A stretch of 5,087 nucleotides of DNA from an uncultured Bacteroidota bacterium (lineage in GTDB: Bacteria > Bacteroidota > Bacteroidia > Chitinophagales > Chitinophagaceae). Positions 1-5,087 of this stretch are shown here, in pieces. Numbering within the stretch: position 1 is the first letter of the stretch; each line of letters begins with the position of its first letter. The stretch is taken from contig CAIJZG010000095.1 in assembly GCA_903825065.1 (NCBI GenBank), forward strand, positions 1 to 5,087, read 5' to 3'. The notes under the pieces were generated by a model that had not been told where the DNA came from, searched no databases, and saw only the letters and a list, made by a program, of their open reading frames with translations. The position numbers were made by a program, and so were the translations under genes.

Positions 1-100
1 CTATAAAAACTAAAAAAATCAGTACATTTAAAAACAGAGAAACACTAACTAACAATTAGTACACTTTCTTTTGACGTTATACACAATTAATTGAAAATGA

Positions 101-118
101 TGTAGTTATTTAACTACA
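101..118. repeat. Perfect 18-bp inverted repeat (8-bp arms)
   Basis: TGTAGTTA at 101-108 and TAACTACA at 111-118 are exact reverse complements separated by TT. The two-base centre makes an RNA hairpin strained, since the innermost pair would have to open. No T-run follows on either strand, so a terminator is unlikely. A protein-binding dyad is the simpler reading. A second, shorter palindrome (CAATTAATTG, 84-93) lies just upstream. No gene start is visible close by on the plus strand, so the target is unknown. Confidence 0.4.
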
Positions 119-233
119 CAATCCAAACTAATCGATCATTAAATATTGTGGATTCCATTCAAACACTTAAAAAAAATAAGAATTCTAAACTTTATTAACA
201 CTAAGTAAAAGTGGAAGGATTTCATTTCTCATA

Positions 234-251
234 AAATGATAATTATCATTT
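234..251. promoter_or_regulatory. Perfect 18-bp palindrome, candidate operator
   Basis: AAATGATAA at 234-242 is the exact reverse complement of TTATCATTT at 243-251, with no spacer. A gapless dyad of this length is typical of a dimeric regulator site and cannot form a good hairpin. The TGATAATTATCA core is loosely reminiscent of Fur-family boxes, but it is shorter than the classical 19-bp Fur box, so naming a regulator would be a guess. AT-rich DNA produces short palindromes by chance, though 18 bp is long for that. No gene under its control is visible in the window. Confidence 0.4.
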
Positions 252-314
252 GTTAATAGAAAATAAAAATGAAGATTTATAAGATGTTACTAAGCAGATT
301 TTAAAATATTATCC

Positions 315-371
315 TACTGCTTCCTCCCACTCTCCTCCCAGTCAGAAGCCAGTATAGAGTATGGGGAGAGT
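315..371. other. GC-rich foldable island, possible structured RNA or 3' UTR
   Basis: Two sets of complementary segments interleave here. TACTGCTTC (315-323) pairs with GAAGCCAGTA (345-354) with one bulged base. ACTCTCC plus CCA (329-335, 338-340) pairs with TGG plus GGAGAGT (362-371), leaving a 2-nt bulge. Because the arms alternate, the segment could form an H-type pseudoknot or two mutually exclusive hairpins. Pairing is Watson-Crick on either strand. An 8-bp direct repeat, TCCTCCCA, occurs at 322-329 and 333-340. The island begins 21 nt past the SRPBCC stop codon on the minus strand, so it may be that operon's 3' end. However, no T-run follows, so it is not a standard intrinsic terminator. 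Confidence 0.35.
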
Positions 372-391
372 ATGAATTAATTAGGATGCCC

Positions 392-889
392 CTATTCATG
401 TGGATGTTCCACCAACGATTTTAAATTTTGCAAATTTTCTTCCATCATCGGCCCCAGAATTTTATCATTCATAAAAGAGGCAAATTTTTCCCAGGGATAC
501 CAACTTAATTTTTGTACAAATTGCCATTGCACAATGGTTAAATTTTTCTCTGGAACTTTTATAAATTGAAGGGTACTTACCTGTGTACTTGCTTTCTTTG
601 AGGCCCAAATAGTAATAACTGAAGTATCAGTTACTGTTTGTATTGTTAACAATTGCGTTCCCAAATCGGCTTCTCTAGCAGACTTGATCGTAACATCTTT
701 TGATCGCATACCTTTAACCCAATACACCCATTGATTTAAATCACTCACATATAATTTAATGGAATCGGAAGGGGCATAGATATCCACTGCACGTGATACT
801 AAAACTGTTGATGGCATCATCACAGAAAAAAAACTTAACACTGTAAACAATGCAATAATACTTATTAAAGCAAGCTTAATTAATCGCAT
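392..889 (-). CDS. Membrane-anchored SRPBCC (START-like) family protein
   Basis: This 165-residue protein has a hydrophobic N-terminal segment (about residues 5-27) that is either a membrane anchor or an uncleaved signal. A domain with the pattern of the SRPBCC / polyketide-cyclase fold follows. Visible hallmarks are the opening strand VSRAVDIYAPSD (31-42), then the helix and tryptophan cluster DLNQWVYW (50-57), alternating beta strands through about 125, and a C-terminal amphipathic helix (about 132-160) with the family-like end GPMMEENLQNLKSL. The fold makes a hydrophobic cavity that binds lipids or other small hydrophobic molecules, and the ligand cannot be told from sequence. The domain probably faces the periplasm. 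The start lies 3 nt after the permease stop codon, and GGGA in the end of the permease gene can act as ribosome-binding site, so translation is probably coupled. This is the last gene of the operon. The family assignment is fairly safe; the function is unknown. Confidence 0.8.
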   Translation of the reverse strand: MRLIKLALISIIALFTVLSFFSVMMPSTVLVSRAVDIYAPSDSIKLYVSDLNQWVYWVKGMRSKDVTIKSAREADLGTQLLTIQTVTDTSVITIWASKKASTQVSTLQFIKVPEKNLTIVQWQFVQKLSWYPWEKFASFMNDKILGPMMEENLQNLKSLVEHPHE

Positions 890-892
890 AAT

Positions 893-1999
893 TTATTCCC
901 ACTTAAATGTTTTGAAAGCAACTGCATACACTACAATTGTCCAGATACCTAGTATCGCTAGTTCATTCCAAACACTTGCTAAACTAGCTCCTTCGAAAGA
1001 AATATTACGCATCGCATTATTGAAATGCGTTAAAGGTAATATCCTACAAATAGGTTGTAACCAAGGTGGAAATGCATCAATAGAAAAAAATGTTCCTGCC
1101 AGCAAGAACTGTGGCAGTGTAATCAAATTGGCAAATGGTGGAATGGTACTTTCATTTTTAGCTACACTACTTACAATAAAACCAAATCCCATAAAGAGAA
1201 TCAATGCTAAAAAACTTAATAGCATAATTTCTAAGAAAGTCTGTATCCCATGAACTAAAGTAAAATTGAAAACAAAATGTCCAACACCTATTACAACAAT
1301 AGCAGTAATCATTTGAAAAATGACACGACTCAATGCTTCACCCAACACGATATAGGACCTTTTAATGGGCGTTGCAAAAAAACGTTTCAATACTAATTGC
1401 TGACGCAGATTAAAGAATAAAAAAGCTACTCCAAAAACACCAGAACTTAATAAAGAAAATCCTAATTGGCCAGGCAAAATAAAATCAATGGTTCTATAAA
1501 TTCTTCCAGGAATTTTGACCACATTTTGATTGATCATTGCATAGGTAGGTGCTTGCGAAAACGTTCGTTGATTAATTCCAGCAATAACTGCATTGAGTAT
1601 TGATTGCAATACCTGCATATTCTGTGGATTTACCGCTTCCGAACTAGTTAGATCAATAGAATAAGGTGGATTATTTAATCCGGATTTTTTGATGAGTATA
1701 ATTGCAGTGATTCTTCCTTTTTCAAGATCCTCCTTTAATTCTTCCCCCGTTTTCTTAACTACATTGATACCTGCAATACTTTTAATAGAAGCATAAATAG
1801 GATTTGCCGTATCTGTTTTTGGATCAAATGCTACATTGATAGAAACCTTTCCACCACTGCCTAGAAAGCCAAATACCAAAATGAAAATTAAAGGAAATGC
1901 AATACTAAATATCACAGCGGAAGGACTCCTAAAAACAGCTTTTAAACTTCCTTTTGTAATCGCCAACATGGCCTTTAACTGACTATAATCTCCTTTCAT
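893..1999 (-). CDS. ABC-2 type transporter permease
   Basis: This 368-residue integral membrane protein has the ABC-2 permease layout. A short cytoplasmic N-terminus precedes TM1 (about 28-48), and an extracytoplasmic domain of roughly 120 residues (49-170) precedes TM2 (about 172-196). Then come a basic cytoplasmic loop containing LKRFFATPIKRS (204-215), which matches the conserved LKRL-x-TP segment of the family, and further TM segments at about 224-248, 254-280, 286-308 and 346-364. The LPLTHFNNAMR stretch (321-331) before the last helix is also family-typical. Such permeases export lipids, drugs or polysaccharides using a separate ATPase, and no ATPase gene adjoins this one. It follows sppA after 77 bp and is coupled to the SRPBCC gene. 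The start at 1999 has no Shine-Dalgarno upstream. An AAAGGAG motif lies just inside the gene, so Met11 is a possible alternative start. Substrate unknown. Confidence 0.88.
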   Translation of the reverse strand: MKGDYSQLKAMLAITKGSLKAVFRSPSAVIFSIAFPLIFILVFGFLGSGGKVSINVAFDPKTDTANPIYASIKSIAGINVVKKTGEELKEDLEKGRITAIILIKKSGLNNPPYSIDLTSSEAVNPQNMQVLQSILNAVIAGINQRTFSQAPTYAMINQNVVKIPGRIYRTIDFILPGQLGFSLLSSGVFGVAFLFFNLRQQLVLKRFFATPIKRSYIVLGEALSRVIFQMITAIVVIGVGHFVFNFTLVHGIQTFLEIMLLSFLALILFMGFGFIVSSVAKNESTIPPFANLITLPQFLLAGTFFSIDAFPPWLQPICRILPLTHFNNAMRNISFEGASLASVWNELAILGIWTIVVYAVAFKTFKWE

Positions 2000-2016
2000 T
2001 CTTTATTATTATGCTA

Positions 2017-2024
2017 CAAATTTA
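2017..2024 (-). promoter_or_regulatory. Putative -7 promoter element for the permease-SRPBCC operon
   Basis: Read on the minus strand, these bases are TAAATTTG, a full match to the Bacteroidota -7 consensus TAnnTTTG, 17 nt before the permease start codon. A transcript from here would have a leader of only about ten bases. No clear TTTG -33 element lies at the expected distance. A short inverted repeat, AAACC/GGTTT (2032-2047, 6-nt loop), sits just upstream but has no T-tract, so it is at best a weak barrier to read-through from sppA. Confidence 0.35.
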
Positions 2025-2076
2025 CCTGTTTAAACCATTGGCGGTTTTATCCTTTTATAAACTTTATTCAGCACCC

Positions 2077-3831
2077 CTATTTCAGACCCATCATAAATGG
2101 TAATCTACTCTGAGGTTCACCGATCATATTCTTTACACTCTTCACTTGTTGTAATAGCTGGTAATCTTTATCACCGATCTCTTCTTTGATCAAATTTACT
2201 TTTACCGATTTCTTATAATTCGCTAGGAGTTGTTCAAAAATATTTTTCTTTTGAGGAAACTCTTTGATTCGATAAGATTTTAGCTTTGCCATTCCAACTG
2301 CACAATTAATAGCCTCCTGCATCGTGCCTATTCGATCAACTAAGCCTACTGAAATGGCTCGACTACCCGTCCATACCCTACCCTGAGCAATACTATCGAT
2401 GTACACGATATCTTTTTTACGCCCCTCTGCCACACGCGATTTGAAAGTATAATAAACAGTATCCACCCCATTTTGCATAAATCTTTTTTCAGGCTCTGTT
2501 AGCGCCCTGCTTGTGTTTCCAAGATCTGCATAAGGTGCAGTTTTAACAGCATCGAAAGTTATTCCCAATTTATTTTTAAAGAAGGTCTGAAAATTTGGAA
2601 CAATACTAAATACGCCTATGGAGCCAGTAATCGTATTCGCATCTGCAAAAACGGAATCAGCATTACAAGAAATATAATAACCTCCTGATGCAGCGACATC
2701 TCCCATACTTACCACAACAGGTTTAACTTTACGCAACAAACTTATTTCTCTCCAAATCACATCGCTTGCTAAAGAACTACCTCCGGGAGAATTTACCCGA
2801 AACACTACTGCCTTTATATCTTTATCCAAACGAATCTGACGTAACACCGTTCTAAATGCATCGCTGCCTACCGATTCATTATCACCTTTCCCACTAACAA
2901 TATCTCCAGATGCATACACTACCGCAATTCGTTCATCACCATCCTGTTTAAAATCAGCTGCTTTTACATATTCGTTGAGGTCCACAAAATTGATACTGGT
3001 ATTTTCTTCTTTCACCAGCCTATGTAACAACTCCGATTTTAATTCATCATCATATTTTAAACCATCTACTAAATGATTGTTTAAAGCATCTTTTGCAGTT
3101 TGGATGGAACCATTCACAGCTAATTGTCTAATGACTGCTGTATCTAAATTTCTTGATGAAGCCACATCGTATAAAAACCGATTATACAAATCACCCAACC
3201 AAACACTTGTTTGTAATCGATTGGCTTCAGTCATTTGAGTTTCACGTAGTGGTTCTGTCGCACTCTTAAATTTTCCAGCATAAAATATCTGTGGCTTTAT
3301 TTCCAACTTATCTAATAAGCCTTTTAAATAAAGCATATTACTCGAGAATCCACTCCATTCTAAACCACCCTGAGGATGACAATACACTTTATCAGCAGCA
3401 CTACCAATATAATAACCTTTCTGTGTGATGGTTTCAGCATAAGCCACTACAAATTTCTTACTTTGTTTAAAATCAACTACTGCTTTACGCAATTCTTCAC
3501 TAGCCGCATACCCATTCGGATTATTGCTACATTGAATATATATTCCTTTAATAGCTGTATCATTTTTAGCATGATGTATCAATCTAATTACATCATAAAG
3601 ACTAGGCATTTCAGTCTCCTCAGAATTTGTTAACATCGCAAACGGATTCTCAATGGATTGCTCTTTATAGGTTTTAGTTAGATCCAAAAGCAGAACCCCC
3701 TTTGCGCCAATACTTGGTTTTTCAGAACTTGATGCTCCTGCAATTAATCCTATCACAATAAATACACTCAATAGGCTAAAAACAAACAAAGCCAGTAACG
3801 CTGCAAAAAATGATTTAAAAAAGCTTCTCAT
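2077..3831 (-). CDS. sppA: Signal peptide peptidase SppA (protease IV), long two-domain type
   Basis: This 584-residue membrane-bound serine protease degrades signal peptides left in the membrane after secretion. An N-terminal TM anchor (about 9-31) is followed by two tandem S49/ClpP-like domains, as in the E. coli enzyme (618 residues). The catalytic lysine is expected in the N-terminal domain and is seen as K189 in GKFKSATEPL. The serine is expected in the C-terminal domain and is seen as S382 in MGDVAASGGYYIS, preceded by the oxyanion-type VNSPGGSS motif (347-353). Both catalytic residues are therefore intact. The start chosen at 3831 gives MRSFFKSFF directly before the anchor. The frame stays open 70 codons further upstream, but that extension lies antisense to folK, carries no domain and would bury the anchor. 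The gene is divergent from folK, and the permease gene follows it in the same direction. Confidence 0.95.
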   Translation of the reverse strand: MRSFFKSFFAALLALFVFSLLSVFIVIGLIAGASSSEKPSIGAKGVLLLDLTKTYKEQSIENPFAMLTNSEETEMPSLYDVIRLIHHAKNDTAIKGIYIQCSNNPNGYAASEELRKAVVDFKQSKKFVVAYAETITQKGYYIGSAADKVYCHPQGGLEWSGFSSNMLYLKGLLDKLEIKPQIFYAGKFKSATEPLRETQMTEANRLQTSVWLGDLYNRFLYDVASSRNLDTAVIRQLAVNGSIQTAKDALNNHLVDGLKYDDELKSELLHRLVKEENTSINFVDLNEYVKAADFKQDGDERIAVVYASGDIVSGKGDNESVGSDAFRTVLRQIRLDKDIKAVVFRVNSPGGSSLASDVIWREISLLRKVKPVVVSMGDVAASGGYYISCNADSVFADANTITGSIGVFSIVPNFQTFFKNKLGITFDAVKTAPYADLGNTSRALTEPEKRFMQNGVDTVYYTFKSRVAEGRKKDIVYIDSIAQGRVWTGSRAISVGLVDRIGTMQEAINCAVGMAKLKSYRIKEFPQKKNIFEQLLANYKKSVKVNLIKEEIGDKDYQLLQQVKSVKNMIGEPQSRLPFMMGLK

Positions 3832-3891
3832 ATAATTATTAGTATGCTGAATGAATTTAAAGATATTTGCCCCTTCTAAACCTTTCAAATT
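3832..3891. promoter_or_regulatory. Divergent intergenic region, sppA <- -> folK
   Basis: These 60 bases separate the start codons of two divergent genes, so both sets of promoter signals should lie here or run into the neighbouring coding sequence. No exact TAnnTTTG element is present. The closest candidates are ATATTTG near 3865 on the plus strand (TA directly joined to TTTG) and ATAATTTG on the minus strand near 3888, each off-consensus in spacing. Neither gene has a recognisable Shine-Dalgarno sequence, and the bases just before both start codons are AT-rich, as is usual in Bacteroidota. Confidence 0.4.
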
Positions 3892-4383
3892 ATGAATATA
3901 GCTTATTTGTTGATAGGCGGTAACCTGGGTAACAGATTTGCAAATCTGCAAAAAGCTATTCAATTGATAGAACAAAACTGTGGCCAAGTAGTTCAATCCT
4001 CCGCAATATACGAAACTGAAGCTTGGGGAATTACTGATCAACCAGCTTTCTATAATCAGGCACTCAAAATTGAAACAACATTTCTACCGGAAGAATTAAT
4101 GAAACAACTACTGTTTATAGAACAAGAAATGGGAAGAATTAGAACTATTAAATTGGGACCAAGAATCATTGATTTAGATATGCTATTTTATAATAACATC
4201 GTATTAAATAAGGAAGATTTAATACTGCCGCATCCTGCATTAACTGAGCGTCGATTTGTTTTGTTGCCTCTTTCAGAAATTGCCCCTAATTTGATTCACC
4301 CCGTTTTTCAAAAAACCATTGAAGTGCTTTTGAAAGAATGCCCCGACTTACTGGATGTGCAAAAATTGTCAATCGAGGGATAA
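3892..4383 (+). CDS. folK: 2-amino-4-hydroxy-6-hydroxymethyldihydropteridine diphosphokinase (HPPK)
   Basis: HPPK transfers pyrophosphate from ATP to 6-hydroxymethyl-7,8-dihydropterin, giving the substrate for dihydropteroate synthase in folate biosynthesis. It acts in the cytoplasm. At 163 residues it has the normal single-domain length. Visible signatures are the N-terminal LIGGNLGNR (6-14), YETEAWG (40-46), the Q-x-AFYN segment (50-55) that lines the pterin pocket, IEQEMGRIR (76-84), and the diagnostic KLGPRIIDLDMLF (87-99) with the magnesium-binding pair D94 and D96. LPHPALTERRFVLLPL (112-127) supplies the conserved His and Arg residues. Nothing essential appears to be missing. The ATG at 3892 leads straight into the first beta strand. 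The deoxynucleoside kinase gene follows 35 bp later on the same strand, probably co-transcribed. Confidence 0.96.
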   Translation: MNIAYLLIGGNLGNRFANLQKAIQLIEQNCGQVVQSSAIYETEAWGITDQPAFYNQALKIETTFLPEELMKQLLFIEQEMGRIRTIKLGPRIIDLDMLFYNNIVLNKEDLILPHPALTERRFVLLPLSEIAPNLIHPVFQKTIEVLLKECPDLLDVQKLSIEG

Positions 4384-4388
4384 TTCGG

Positions 4389-4414
4389 AACCCTATTTTT
4401 GTTCTAATAGGGTT
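4389..4414. promoter_or_regulatory. Perfect 9-bp inverted repeat between folK and the kinase gene
   Basis: AACCCTATT (4389-4397) and AATAGGGTT (4406-4414) are exact reverse complements around an 8-nt loop, TTTGTTCT. In a read-through transcript the 3' arm would hide the only Shine-Dalgarno-like bases of the next gene (AGGG, 4409-4412, six bases before the ATG). No T-tract follows on either strand, so this is not an ordinary intrinsic terminator. It may be a translational control hairpin, an mRNA-processing or stability element, or a DNA operator. Confidence 0.5.
4394..4401 (+). promoter_or_regulatory. Putative -7 promoter element for the kinase gene
   Basis: TATTTTTG matches the Bacteroidota -7 consensus TAnnTTTG exactly and lies 17 nt before the kinase start codon. 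The nearest upstream TTG (4366-4368) is 25 nt away, somewhat longer than the usual -33/-7 spacing, so the promoter may be weak or the match accidental. The element overlaps the left arm and loop of the inverted repeat at 4389-4414, so a protein bound to that dyad would block it. Confidence 0.3.
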
Positions 4415-4418
4415 AACT

Positions 4419-5051
4419 ATGAAACACCATTTTATAACAGTAGAAGGCAATATCGGTGTGGGCAAAACTACTTTGACCCACTTGCTAGCAAAGCATTTTA
4501 ATGCACGTATGATTCTGGAAGAATTTGCCGACAATCCTTTTTTGCCAAAGTTTTATAATAGCCCTGATCAATATGCATTTCCAATGGAGTTGTTTTTTAT
4601 GGCGGAACGGTATAAACAGCAAAAAGATATGCTGCATACCACCGATCTTTTTCAAAGCATCACAGTTTCGGACTATCTATTTACTAAATGCTTATTATTT
4701 GCCAAAGTAACGCTACCGGAAGAAGAGTTTAGGTTATACCAAAAGTTATTTGATATCATCAATCAGCAATTAGTTTTCCCTGATATCCTTATTTATTTAC
4801 ATGCCCCGGTATATAGACTTCAAAGGAATATAAAAAAAAGAAATCGTTCATATGAACAGGCAATCCCTGATTCTTATTTATTTGAAATTCAAGAAACCTA
4901 TACCAGTTATATAAAACAACATAATATAAAAACTATTTTTATCGATGCAAGCAATGCAGATTTTCTGGGTAACGATCAACATTTTAAAGTCGTCTTAGAT
5001 GCATTAGAAAAGGATTTCGATTCGGGTCAACACTATTTTAGTTTACCCTAA
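4419..5051 (+). CDS. Deoxynucleoside kinase (dNK/dGK/dCK family)
   Basis: This 210-residue cytoplasmic enzyme is expected to phosphorylate deoxynucleosides with ATP for dNTP salvage. Which deoxynucleosides it prefers cannot be read reliably from sequence. The P-loop GNIGVGKTT is at 10-18. The acidic segment LEEFADNPFLPKFY (33-46) corresponds to the E-x(n)-NPFL motif that contacts the sugar. SDYLF (84-88) stands where many relatives have DRS or ERS, keeping D85 but not the Arg-Ser. The LID region IKKRNRSYE (138-146) provides arginines for the phosphates. The length fits bacterial members. The ATG at 4419 puts the P-loop close to the N-terminus, as in the family. An upstream in-frame ATG at 4338 would add 27 residues inside folK and is unlikely. 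The gene lies 35 bp after folK in a different frame, behind an inverted repeat that covers its ribosome-binding region. Confidence 0.92.
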   Translation: MKHHFITVEGNIGVGKTTLTHLLAKHFNARMILEEFADNPFLPKFYNSPDQYAFPMELFFMAERYKQQKDMLHTTDLFQSITVSDYLFTKCLLFAKVTLPEEEFRLYQKLFDIINQQLVFPDILIYLHAPVYRLQRNIKKRNRSYEQAIPDSYLFEIQETYTSYIKQHNIKTIFIDASNADFLGNDQHFKVVLDALEKDFDSGQHYFSLP

Positions 5052-5075
5052 TCGAAATTTAATTGTTTATTTATT

Positions 5076-5087
5076 ATGTATAAATTC
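5076..5087 (+). CDS. Possible start of a further gene, cut by the window edge
   Basis: An ATG at 5076 opens a frame reading MYKF to the end of the window, 24 nt after the kinase stop codon. The preceding bases are AT-rich, as before other starts here, and there is no terminator-like hairpin between. Four codons cannot identify a product, and the ATG could be fortuitous. Confidence 0.25.

Larger units (their letters stand above)
1..391. other. AT-rich non-coding region with several palindromes
   Basis: No open frame of useful length on either strand looks coding here. Most of the stretch is extremely AT-rich (my hand count gives about 18% GC for 241-300), but 311-370 rises to about 53% GC. 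It contains short perfect inverted repeats: ACTAA-CAA-TTAGT at 48-60, CAATTAATTG at 84-93, an 18-bp dyad at 101-118 and another at 234-251. The last 60 bases can fold (315-371). The region lies downstream of the minus-strand SRPBCC gene, so its right end is that operon's 3' untranslated region. Its left part probably serves a gene outside the window. No tRNA or rRNA was recognised. Confidence 0.7.

Noticed and set aside
269..304. An 11-codon open frame (MKIYKMLLSRF) as a possible leader peptide
   Set aside because: It is very short, has no ribosome-binding site, and no downstream plus-strand gene exists for it to control.
329..371. Intrinsic terminator of the permease-SRPBCC operon
   Set aside because: A stem exists, but no T-run follows it on the minus strand, so it is reported only as a foldable island.
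912..1253. Plus-strand open frame of 113 codons
   Set aside because: It lies entirely antisense to the well-supported ABC permease gene and resembles no protein family.
3376..3633. Plus-strand open frame of 85 codons
   Set aside because: It is antisense to the SppA coding region and has a composition typical of a chance frame.
3832..4041. A 70-codon N-terminal extension of SppA, in frame up to an ATG at 4041
   Set aside because: It lies antisense to the start of folK, has no recognisable domain, and would put the TM anchor deep inside the protein. Met at 3831 gives the normal SppA start.
4338..4418. A 27-residue upstream extension of the kinase overlapping folK
   Set aside because: Family members begin a few residues before the P-loop, as with the ATG at 4419. 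The extension is just the shifted frame of the folK 3' end.
4286..4534. Minus-strand open frame of 82 codons across the folK-kinase junction
   Set aside because: It overlaps two clear genes on the other strand, including the kinase P-loop, and has no family features.
4525..4710. Plus-strand open frame of 61 codons inside the kinase gene
   Set aside because: It is a different frame of a strongly supported gene.

Overview
The window looks like chromosomal DNA from a Bacteroidota bacterium, most likely of the Chitinophagaceae or a related family. That placement rests on the AT-rich composition, weak Shine-Dalgarno sequences, sites that match the Bacteroidota -7 promoter element TAnnTTTG, a long two-domain SppA of 584 residues, and the gene order sppA <- -> folK -> deoxynucleoside kinase. 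It is inferred from protein style and gene order, not from a database search.

Layout. Positions 1-391 carry no convincing gene. They are very AT-rich, hold several perfect palindromes, and end in a small GC-rich island (about 311-371) with interleaved complementary segments. Three genes follow on the minus strand. Read in their own direction these are sppA (3831-2077), an ABC-2 type transporter permease (1999-893) and a membrane-anchored SRPBCC/START-like protein (889-392). The last two are separated by 3 nt and almost certainly form one operon, probably with its own promoter in the 77-bp gap after sppA. From the 60-bp divergent gap at 3832-3891, folK (3892-4383) and a deoxynucleoside kinase gene (4419-5051) run on the plus strand. 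A perfect 9-bp inverted repeat fills most of the 35-bp gap between those two. The last 12 bases may be the start of another plus-strand gene.

How the genes fit together. folK (folate synthesis) and the kinase (deoxynucleoside salvage) both feed nucleotide metabolism. SppA is an envelope serine protease that clears signal-peptide remnants. The permease and SRPBCC protein point to export or handling of a hydrophobic substrate, but no ABC ATPase gene is visible beside the permease.

I see no clearly new multi-gene system. The coding part is ordinary housekeeping content. The points most worth a second look are non-coding (the folK-kinase dyad that overlaps a -7-like element, the GC-rich foldable island, and the 18-bp palindromes) together with the ABC permease that lacks a neighbouring ATPase.
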